From Thiotrichales bacterium (GTDB lineage Bacteria > Pseudomonadota > Gammaproteobacteria > J044): a stretch of 5,641 nucleotides of DNA. Position numbers and translations under genes: made by a program. The notes beneath the pieces are model-generated. The model was not told the DNA's origin, ran no database searches, and saw nothing but the letters and a program-made list of their open reading frames with translations. This document shows, one piece after another, positions 1 through 5,641 of the stretch; position 1 is the stretch's first letter; every line of letters begins with the position of its first letter. Location of the stretch: the NCBI GenBank assembly GCA_024762895.1, contig JANTGN010000174.1, positions 1-5,641 on the forward strand. Reading direction: 5' to 3'.

Positions 1-1
1 T

Positions 2-820
2 GAGTCTCAGCTGGCTGATATTGCTGCCGATGTTATTCAGTATGAGTCGATGTTGCGTGACTCCCTGGAGAGAGAAGAGCTGGTGGCTTATTTTCAGCCT
101 ATTATCGATCTCACCTCAGGAGAGGTTACCGGTGCTGAGGCCCTGGCACGATGGATACACCGTGAGCATGGCATGATTGGTCCTGATCGCTTCATCGGTA
201 TGGCCGAAGATACTGGCCTGATCCTGCCGCTGGGGGTCAAAATCATCGAACAGGGCTTCAGGGAACTGAAGAGCTGGGAGTCTCAGGGGCACAAGATGCA
301 TATCAGTATCAATGTATCGGCCAGGCAGTTTCAGCAGGAAGAGTTCTGTGACTCGGTGATGGGAATGATTGAGAGGGCCGAGGTTCAGCCCGACAGGGTG
401 ATGCTTGAGATTACTGAATCGGTGTTAATGGATAACCTTGAAATGATCAAGGGTAAATTGCAGATGGCCCGGCGCTGCGGAATTCGAATTGCCCTGGATG
501 ATTTTGGTACGGGCTATTCATCACTGCAGTACCTGGCCGACTTACCGGTGGATGTACTGAAGCTCGATCACACCATGATTCGAGACCTGGAGCATAACGA
601 GCGTCGTCTGCGCCTGGTGCGGAGTCTTGTCTATATGGCCCATGACCTGGGCCTGAGTGTGGTGGCTGAAGGTATCGAGAATGAACGGCAGGGAGAGATT
701 ATGCGTGAAATGGGGCCTATTAAGGGGCAGGGTTATTTCTACAGCAGGCCTGTATCTCCCGCGGAATTTCGTGAGTACTTGCAGGCCCGGGGTGAGCGAT
801 CTGAACTGTCTGAAAATTGA
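2..820 (+). CDS. EAL-domain c-di-GMP phosphodiesterase, C-terminal part (5' end outside window)
   Basis: The frame is open from base 2, so the gene starts upstream and only the last 272 residues are visible; the ATG at 50 is internal. The visible part is a complete EAL domain, the family that hydrolyses c-di-GMP to pGpG. Counting from the internal Met at 50, the motif is EALAR (E30, R34), followed by N88, E120 and E123 (EITES), D150-D151 (LDDFGTGYSS), K171, E207 (AEGIE) and Q227 (QGYFYSRP). The spacing of these residues matches the catalytic set described for RocR, so the enzyme is probably active. The short lead-in before the domain (ADVIQYESMLRDSL) resembles the linker that often follows a GGDEF or other sensory domain, but nothing upstream can be seen. 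The last residues are polar and carry no extra domain. The gene converges on the kinase/response-regulator operon. It is not part of that operon but probably acts on the same messenger pool. Confidence 0.95.
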   Translation, partial: ESQLADIAADVIQYESMLRDSLEREELVAYFQPIIDLTSGEVTGAEALARWIHREHGMIGPDRFIGMAEDTGLILPLGVKIIEQGFRELKSWESQGHKMHISINVSARQFQQEEFCDSVMGMIERAEVQPDRVMLEITESVLMDNLEMIKGKLQMARRCGIRIALDDFGTGYSSLQYLADLPVDVLKLDHTMIRDLEHNERRLRLVRSLVYMAHDLGLSVVAEGIENERQGEIMREMGPIKGQGYFYSRPVSPAEFREYLQARGERSELSEN

Positions 821-838
821 TTTACATCATTTTATAAT
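810..838 (+). promoter_or_regulatory. Candidate sigma-70 promoter for an intergenic transcript
   Basis: A perfect TATAAT lies at 833-838, and 17 bp upstream is CTGAAA at 810-815, which matches the TTGACA consensus at four of six positions. The -35 box falls inside the last codons of the EAL gene. A start near A845 is predicted. Nothing coding lies downstream on this strand before the terminator at 921-948, so the promoter, if real, drives a short non-coding transcript. AT-rich DNA after a stop codon can produce such boxes by chance. Confidence 0.45.
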
Positions 839-844
839 GTCCGA

Positions 845-948
845 ATAAGCGATAGGATTTTTAACTCATCAACGGGTTTTGTTTGATGTGTGACACAGGG
901 ATTGTGTGTCTGGTGTTTCGACCCGCTACGAAGGTAGCGGGTTTTTTT
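845..948 (+). ncRNA. Candidate small RNA (about 104 nt) between convergent genes
   Basis: This is inferred from a promoter-like sequence just upstream and a strong intrinsic terminator at the end. Three stem-loops can be drawn: CATCAA/TTGATG (867-872 with 883-888, 10-nt loop), GACACA/TGTGTC (892-897 with 905-910, loop GGGATTG), and the 9-bp terminator stem (921-929 with 934-942). A U-rich single-stranded stretch near 858-862 and the terminal U-run could bind Hfq. Two GGA triplets are present (855-857, and 899-901 in a hairpin loop), reminiscent of CsrA/RsmA sites. I do not recognise it as a named sRNA family. The alternative is that the segment is only the 3' UTR of the EAL mRNA, from which a short RNA might still be processed. 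Confidence 0.4.
921..948 (+). terminator. Rho-independent terminator
   Basis: A perfect 9-bp stem, ACCCGCTAC (921-929) with GTAGCGGGT (934-942), closes a GAAG loop and runs directly into seven Ts (942-948). It works in the + direction only, because no T-run follows the stem on the - strand. It would end transcription from the EAL gene and from the candidate small RNA, but not from the opposing operon. Confidence 0.93.
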
Positions 949-1018
949 ATACTTTCCTTCTAGTGCCACTTACATTGCTGCTGGGCAGTACTATTGCTCT
1001 TAAGCCGAATCCAGGCCT

Positions 1019-1039
1019 TTAGAACCTGTGAGGTTTTAA
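1019..1039. repeat. Short inverted repeat downstream of the response-regulator operon
   Basis: TTAGAACCT (1019-1027) and AGGTTTTAA (1031-1039) form a nine-position inverted repeat around a GTG triplet. Read on the + strand one pair is G-U; read on the - strand it is a C-A mismatch. It sits 31 bp past the stop codon of the REC-GGDEF-EAL gene, where a terminator for the - strand operon would be expected. On that strand it has no following T-run, so it is at best a weak 3' stabilising hairpin. The rest of 949-1069 shows no ORF with a credible start and no other recognisable signal. Confidence 0.3.
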
Positions 1040-1069
1040 TTGCGTAGCATTGATTAATATCGAGTAATG

Positions 1070-2776
1070 TTATTGTGAAAAGTTTGTAAAAAGGGTGGGC
1101 CTCTCGATGGCCCAGCCCTGGGCGAAATCGACACCCATCTCGGTAAGCTTTTGTAGTATGGCATCGTTTTCCACAAACTCAGCAATGGTCTTTATACCGG
1201 CAATATGACCGATATTGTTAACGGCCTCTACAATCGAACTATCTATCTTGTCATCCAGCATGGACCTGACGAAGCTACCGTCTATTTTGATGAAATCCAC
1301 ATCGAGAGATTTGAGATAGGAAAATGAGCTCATGCCTGTACCGAAATCATCCAGGGCGACCTTGCAGCCATGCTGACGCAGGGAACTGATTAGTTTCATG
1401 GCACAATCAAAGTCAGAGATGGCCGCTGTTTCTGTGATCTCAAAGCCCATAGCCCCAGGTTTGATATCATAAGCTGCCAGTTGATTACGAATAAATTCGA
1501 TCAGTTTGCCATCACTCAACGAGTTGGCAGAGAGATTGATAAAAACTGCATTATCGTGGGTAGCAGACTTTCCGCTTTGCCACTGTTTCTGTAACTGCTG
1601 ACAGGCATGTCGAATGACCCAACGATCTATCTCGGGCATCAGATTGTAGCGCTCGGCGGCCGGGATGAAGCATTCTGGGGTGATAATATCACCCTGATCA
1701 TCGCGCATCCTGAGCAACAGCTCGAAATGAGAAGTCGCTCCCTGGAGCGCCTTGATGGGCTGGCGATACAGCATTAGGTCATCGTTGACCATGGCGGCCT
1801 GCAGGCGCTCAATCCATTGGATTTCACCACGACGTTGACTGAGATCCTCGTCATCCGCCGTCGATACGTGTACCCGGTTACGTCCTCGGTCCTTGGCTGC
1901 ATAGCAGGCCATATCTGACAGGCTAAGCAGTGTTTGCACGGATTCATTGCCATCAATAAGGACTGCTCCAATACTGGCGCCCACATTGAAGTTACGGTCA
2001 CCCCAGACAAATTGATAGTCCTGGATACGGGATAGTAAATTCTGGGCTATCTGTTCCGCCTGTTCTAGAGAGCAGTTTTTCAATAGCAGGCCGAATTCAT
2101 CTCCGCCCAGTCGGGCCAGGGTGTCGCTGTCGCGGATACTCTCCTGAAGCCGCATGGTCAGGCGACGCAGGAGTTCGTCCCCGGCCAGGTGTCCACAGGA
2201 ATCATTAACCAGTTTGAACTGGTCCAGGTCGATATACAGCAGGGCATGGACCTCTCCGGCATCACGAGCCAGCTCTACGGCAGCATCCAGGAGGCGCTCA
2301 AACTCGGCCCGGTTGACCAGGCCAGTAAGACTGTCATGAAAGGCCATATGACGGATTGTGGCCTCCGCTACCTGGTGGGCGCGACGATTTTCAGCTTCTC
2401 TGAGTTCGCGTTTAATAGCGGGTATCAACCGGGTCAGGTTTCCTTTCATGACATAATCATGAGCTCCAGATTTCATGGTATCTACAGCTATCTCTTCGCC
2501 AATACTGCCGGAAACCACGATGACGGGAACATCCTTATCATACTCTCTGGCCAGCGCCAGGGCCTCCCGGGAATCAAAGCTGGGCATATTGTGATCGGTG
2601 ATGATCAGGTCCCATGCCTGTGTCTCCAGGGCTGCCTGCATGTCAGTTGCTGAATCTACCCTTTGCATTTCTGGATTGTAGCCGCCAAGCCTGAGTTCAC
2701 GAACGATTAACAGGGCGTCATCCTCCGAGTCTTCGGCAATAAGGACCTTAAGATAGGACTTATCAATCTCGTCCAT
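1070..2776 (-). CDS. REC-GGDEF-EAL response regulator, c-di-GMP cyclase/phosphodiesterase
   Basis: This is a 568-residue cytoplasmic response regulator. The receiver spans about residues 8-125, with acidic pocket E15/D16, phosphoacceptor D61 (TDHNMP), S89 and K111. The GGDEF domain spans about 145-305 and begins HDSLTGLVNR. It has metal ligand D183, N191 and D200, an intact GGDEF at 224-228, and the inhibitory I-site R215xxD218 exactly five residues before it. The EAL domain spans about 320-562. Its signature reads ELL (E352, R356), followed by N414, E446 and E449, D476-D477, K497, E533 and Q553, so all metal and catalytic positions are kept. Both activities are therefore possible, with phosphorylation of the receiver likely tilting the balance (inference). 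The start at 2776 is supported by GAGG six nt upstream and by the receiver starting immediately after it. The gene overlaps the preceding receiver gene by 14 bp and is the last gene of the operon. Confidence 0.96.
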   Translation of the reverse strand: MDEIDKSYLKVLIAEDSEDDALLIVRELRLGGYNPEMQRVDSATDMQAALETQAWDLIITDHNMPSFDSREALALAREYDKDVPVIVVSGSIGEEIAVDTMKSGAHDYVMKGNLTRLIPAIKRELREAENRRAHQVAEATIRHMAFHDSLTGLVNRAEFERLLDAAVELARDAGEVHALLYIDLDQFKLVNDSCGHLAGDELLRRLTMRLQESIRDSDTLARLGGDEFGLLLKNCSLEQAEQIAQNLLSRIQDYQFVWGDRNFNVGASIGAVLIDGNESVQTLLSLSDMACYAAKDRGRNRVHVSTADDEDLSQRRGEIQWIERLQAAMVNDDLMLYRQPIKALQGATSHFELLLRMRDDQGDIITPECFIPAAERYNLMPEIDRWVIRHACQQLQKQWQSGKSATHDNAVFINLSANSLSDGKLIEFIRNQLAAYDIKPGAMGFEITETAAISDFDCAMKLISSLRQHGCKVALDDFGTGMSSFSYLKSLDVDFIKIDGSFVRSMLDDKIDSSIVEAVNNIGHIAGIKTIAEFVENDAILQKLTEMGVDFAQGWAIERPTLFTNFSQ

Positions 2777-2786
2777 AGGGTACCTC
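2763..2786 (-). promoter_or_regulatory. Overlapping stop/start with internal ribosome-binding site
   Basis: The GAGG Shine-Dalgarno sequence (2786-2783) and the ATG (2776-2774) of the REC-GGDEF-EAL gene lie inside the last codons of the small receiver gene, whose TGA is at 2765-2763. The 14-bp overlap suggests translational coupling. Ribosomes finishing the receiver would keep the downstream site open, tying the amounts of the two response regulators together. Confidence 0.7.
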
Positions 2787-3206
2787 GTTCAGCACCAACC
2801 AGTAGAGTCCCAGCTGACGGGCTGCCTCCAGGAATTGCTCAAAGTCCACGGGCTTGCGCACATAGCTGTTTGCTCCCAGATCATAACTCCGCAGCTTGTC
2901 CTGCTCTTCATTGGAGGAGGTGAGAACCACAACCGGCACATGGGCGGTATCTTGGTTAGCGCGTAGCTGTTCCAGTACCTGTAGCCCGTCGAGCTTCGGA
3001 AGTTTCAGGTCGAGCAGGATGACCTGAGGAAGTTCGCTGGTATCTCGGCCAGCGTACTCCCCTTCACCAAAGAGATAGTCCAGTGCCTCCTGGCCGTCCC
3101 TGGCGACTACAATTTCATTAGCCAGGTTATATTTACGCAGTGCTCTCAGGGTGAGCGCCTCGTCGTCTGGGTTGTCCTCGACCAGTAATAAGGTTTTCTG
3201 AGTCAT
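2763..3206 (-). CDS. Stand-alone CheY-like receiver, Rcp1 family response regulator
   Basis: This is a 147-residue single-domain response regulator with no output domain. The receiver fills the protein: acidic residues E10/D11 in LLVEDNPDD, phosphoacceptor D66 in LLDLKLPKLDG, T96/S97 in VVLTSS, and K118 in VRKPVDF. The insertion around residues 44-60 (LFGEGEY...) and the ending LGLYWLVLNEVP are characteristic of the Rcp1-like receivers that partner phytochrome-type histidine kinases. Such proteins act as phosphate carriers or protein-protein switches rather than as transcription factors. The start at 3206 fits the family N-terminus and has GGGGA six nt upstream. The gene lies 24 bp after the kinase gene and overlaps the next gene by 14 bp, so it is the likely direct substrate of that kinase. 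It may compete with, or feed, the receiver of the GGDEF-EAL protein (inference). Confidence 0.95.
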   Translation of the reverse strand: MTQKTLLLVEDNPDDEALTLRALRKYNLANEIVVARDGQEALDYLFGEGEYAGRDTSELPQVILLDLKLPKLDGLQVLEQLRANQDTAHVPVVVLTSSNEEQDKLRSYDLGANSYVRKPVDFEQFLEAARQLGLYWLVLNEVPYGRD

Positions 3207-3230
3207 TTGATTTCCCCGTCAAATAAATTG

Positions 3231-5641
3231 TTATTCTGTTTTCTTAGTCTGCTTTTGCGGACCCAGAGAAAAATAAAAGGTTGCACCCTCTCCTTCCTGT
3301 GCTTCCGCCCATACCTTGCCCCCATGTCGGTGGACAATACGTTGCACCGTTGCAAGCCCGACACCTGTACCCGGGAATTCACTGGCCCTGTGCAGGCGCT
3401 GAAAAGCGCCAAAGAGTTTGTCAGCATGACGCATGTCAAATCCTACGCCATTGTCATTAATATAGATTATCTGGGGGTCGTCTGCCTTGCGCCCGAAGGT
3501 TATGCGGGCATTCGGCTTCTGGCTGGTGAATTTCCAGGCATTACCAAGTAAATTGTCCATTATCACCCGAAGGAGTCTGGGGTCACCCTGTACGTATAAA
3601 TCCGGGGCCATAGACAACTCCACCTTTCGGTGGGGTTCTGATGCCTGTAACTCCTCCATTACTGAAATGGCTATTTCCCCGAGATCGACGTCCTGTATGG
3701 CCAGTTCCTGACGGTTGACCCTGGAGAGCTGAAGCAGGTCGTCAATAAGCAAACCCATACGTTGAGCGCTTTTGCGTACACGCTGCAGATAATCATGGGC
3801 TGTTTCATCAAGCTGGTCACCATAATCCTCTGCCAGGGCCAGGCTGAAACCGTCGATAGCGCGCAGCGGGGCGCGCAGGTCATGAGATACCGAATAGGAA
3901 AAAGATTCGAGCTCCTTGTTTGAGGCCTGCAGACGATGAGCCAGTTCGTCTAGTTTTTGTTCACGCTTTTTCTGTTCACTAATATCAATTGAGTAACCCA
4001 CTATTCCTCGTGGAGCGCCCGTATCGTCGTAAAGCAGTGAAAGCGAGAGATGGGCAGGGAATAAAGTACCATCCGCACGTAACATATTCACTTCCATGTC
4101 ATGTTGTCCATTTTCTATTATCTGCGTAATGATCTCGTTGAGTACAAACTGATTTTGATCATCAGGGTATACGAAAGAGATATGTTGACCCTCGGCATCC
4201 TTGGCAGGGATACCGAAGAGTCTTTCGGCGCCACCATTCCAGCTTGTAATCATACCCTCGAGGTCCGTAGTGATCACCGAGTCGTGGGTCTGGTCAATAA
4301 TCTGGGCCTGCATCCTGACGGTGGCTGTTCTCTGCTCAACCCGTTCCTCCAGCTCCTCGTTCAGGTCTCTGAGAGCCTCTTCTGCGGCCACACGCTGCTG
4401 ATCTACCCGTAACGAACCGATAATATTTTTGCTGGCGATCAACAGCGGCTCAAGGGTAGGCAGCAGGCTTTCATTATATCCACCTGGGCGATTGGCAATG
4501 GCAATCATGCCCAGGACATCGGTGTCGTCAAAGAATGGTATACCCATAAAACAGCGGATAGGGGGGTGTCCCTCTGGCACACCTGCACTACGTGGATCTG
4601 TTGACGGATCATTGGCGATCACCAGTTCTCTATGGAGGATAGCGTACCCGAACAGATTATCAATCTGGTAGAAATCCAGTCCATTTGGGGCGCTTTCCTC
4701 GAAGAATTTTCGTGTGTCGTCGTTCCAGGCAATATTAGTAATGCCATGGGTCTTGATATAGGGGGTGCCTTCATCCGTATGCATTACCTCGCCAATGAAT
4801 CCATACTCGCTGCCAGTAAGTTCCAGGATGGCATTCAAAAGGTCGGTGAAAATATCAGCAGCGGAACACCGGCCTATGAACTGCGTCTGAGCGTGATTGA
4901 CCGCATTAAGAACGGCATTGCTGCGACGCATATCTTCCTCTGCTTGTTTGCGTTGGGTAATGTCACGCACAAAGGCGGAATGAAGTTCAGTACCTTTATA
5001 GCTTGTCCGTACGACAGACATCTCTACGGGGTGGATGTGGCCATTCTTACATCGATGGAAAGCCTCAAGGGTGTTGTGCCCCAGCTGGCGCATTTCTTTC
5101 CAATGTTGTTGCCATTGCTTCTGCTGGGTACCTGGATCAAAATCCCATATATGCATTCCCATGAGTTCTTCCCTGGTGTAACCCAGGCTGCGACAGGCCT
5201 CGTCGTTGACGTAACGTACACCGCCGTCCTCCTGCATCCAGAAAACAGCGTCAGGTGCATGATCAAGGGAAAACTGGGTGAGACGCAGGGCTTCCTCAGC
5301 CTTCTCACGCTCGGTCAGATCCAGGATAATGGCAAAAAAGACGGCTTCCGATCCCTCACCAGAAACTTGTAAGCGCACCTCAACCGGGTAGTAACTGCCA
5401 TCCTTGCGTTGATGTCGTGTTCCAAACACCAGCTGCTTTTTCTTGCCACTTCGTAGTGGGTCTATGAGCGCATTGAACTTTTCCTCCGTGAAATCAGGCT
5501 TCAGATCTACTGGCGTTATTGCTTGCATCTCTTCAAGGTTGTATCCAAGATTCATGAGTGCACCCCTGGAAACCTGGAGGAAATGCAGGGTTTCACAATC
5601 GAAGATGTAGACCTCATCATATGAGTGTTCGAGGATGTTTT
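3231..5641 (-). CDS. Multi-PAS/GAF sensor histidine kinase, phytochrome-type transmitter (5' end outside window)
   Basis: At least 802 residues are visible. The frame stays open through 5639, and the 28 residues upstream of the Met at 5555 (NILEHSYDEVYIFD...) form the start of a PAS domain. That Met is therefore internal and the true start lies beyond the window. Domains, numbered from Met 5555: PAS1 (upstream to about 83), PAS2 (about 92-205), GAF (about 228-385, with the motif GVPEGHPP near 325-332), a coiled coil rich in Glu/Arg (about 385-412), and PAS3 (about 414-528). The transmitter follows: HisKA with phosphoacceptor H558 in SVSHDLRAPLRAIDGF, then HATPase with N-box N668/N672 (NLLGNAWKFT), G1 box DNGVGFD (701-707), F box LFGAF (714-718) and G2 box GTGVGLATV (729-737). 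There is no C-terminal receiver. The visible part has no membrane segment, so this part is cytoplasmic. The transmitter sequence is of the Cph1/phytochrome-related kind, which fits the Rcp1-like receiver next door. No PHY domain or bilin-binding site is visible, so the signal is unknown. Confidence 0.95.
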   Translation of the reverse strand, partial: NILEHSYDEVYIFDCETLHFLQVSRGALMNLGYNLEEMQAITPVDLKPDFTEEKFNALIDPLRSGKKKQLVFGTRHQRKDGSYYPVEVRLQVSGEGSEAVFFAIILDLTEREKAEEALRLTQFSLDHAPDAVFWMQEDGGVRYVNDEACRSLGYTREELMGMHIWDFDPGTQQKQWQQHWKEMRQLGHNTLEAFHRCKNGHIHPVEMSVVRTSYKGTELHSAFVRDITQRKQAEEDMRRSNAVLNAVNHAQTQFIGRCSAADIFTDLLNAILELTGSEYGFIGEVMHTDEGTPYIKTHGITNIAWNDDTRKFFEESAPNGLDFYQIDNLFGYAILHRELVIANDPSTDPRSAGVPEGHPPIRCFMGIPFFDDTDVLGMIAIANRPGGYNESLLPTLEPLLIASKNIIGSLRVDQQRVAAEEALRDLNEELEERVEQRTATVRMQAQIIDQTHDSVITTDLEGMITSWNGGAERLFGIPAKDAEGQHISFVYPDDQNQFVLNEIITQIIENGQHDMEVNMLRADGTLFPAHLSLSLLYDDTGAPRGIVGYSIDISEQKKREQKLDELAHRLQASNKELESFSYSVSHDLRAPLRAIDGFSLALAEDYGDQLDETAHDYLQRVRKSAQRMGLLIDDLLQLSRVNRQELAIQDVDLGEIAISVMEELQASEPHRKVELSMAPDLYVQGDPRLLRVIMDNLLGNAWKFTSQKPNARITFGRKADDPQIIYINDNGVGFDMRHADKLFGAFQRLHRASEFPGTGVGLATVQRIVHRHGGKVWAEAQEGEGATFYFSLGPQKQTKKTE

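Noticed and set aside
657..848. A 63-codon frame on the + strand
   Set aside because: It overlaps the conserved C-terminal part of the EAL domain in another frame and has no similarity I recognise.
886..963. A 25-codon ATG-TAG frame inside the candidate small RNA
   Set aside because: It reads straight through the terminator stem and T-run, has no good Shine-Dalgarno sequence at proper spacing, and would not be fully transcribed if the terminator works.
962..998. Small palindrome AGTG-C-CACT and the repeated ATTGCT hexamer
   Set aside because: They are too short and irregular to call an attachment site, integron site or operator, and no recombinase or regulator gene is nearby.
2189..2653. 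Open frame of 154 codons on the + strand
   Set aside because: It is antisense to the receiver and GGDEF parts of the response regulator. Its composition follows from the coding strand opposite, and it shows no family signature.
4632..5372. Open frame of 246 codons on the + strand
   Set aside because: It lies wholly antisense to the PAS/GAF region of the kinase, has no recognisable domain and no clear ribosome-binding site, and the opposite strand carries a strongly conserved protein.

Overview
The window is a cyclic-di-GMP signalling locus, most likely from a gammaproteobacterium. Moderate GC, the phytochrome-type kinase with a paired Rcp1-like receiver, and several c-di-GMP proteins side by side all fit this, but the sequence alone does not fix the genus. 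It holds four protein-coding genes, two of them cut by the window edges, in a convergent arrangement.

Left part (2-820, + strand): the C-terminal 272 residues of a protein ending in an EAL c-di-GMP phosphodiesterase domain with every catalytic residue in place. The N-terminal part lies outside the window. Next comes a 249-bp intergenic region (821-1069). It contains a perfect TATAAT box overlapping the end of the EAL gene, about 100 nt with two small hairpins, and then a textbook intrinsic terminator (921-948). Promoter and terminator together make a plausible unannotated small RNA of about 104 nt. One of its hairpins shows a GGA in the loop, as in CsrA/RsmA binding sites.

Right part (1070-5641, - strand): a tight three-gene operon read right to left. 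First is a large sensor histidine kinase (PAS-PAS-GAF-PAS-HisKA-HATPase, N-terminus outside the window). After 24 bp comes a stand-alone Rcp1-like receiver. This overlaps by 14 bp the start of a REC-GGDEF-EAL response regulator in which the receiver, cyclase and phosphodiesterase signature residues are all present, including the RxxD inhibitory site.

Inferred logic: the kinase senses a signal through its PAS and GAF domains and autophosphorylates on its histidine. It then passes phosphate to the small receiver, to the receiver of the GGDEF-EAL protein, or to both, and so sets c-di-GMP synthesis or breakdown. The convergent EAL protein would act on the same second messenger. No tRNA, rRNA, CRISPR array, insertion sequence or phage feature was seen.
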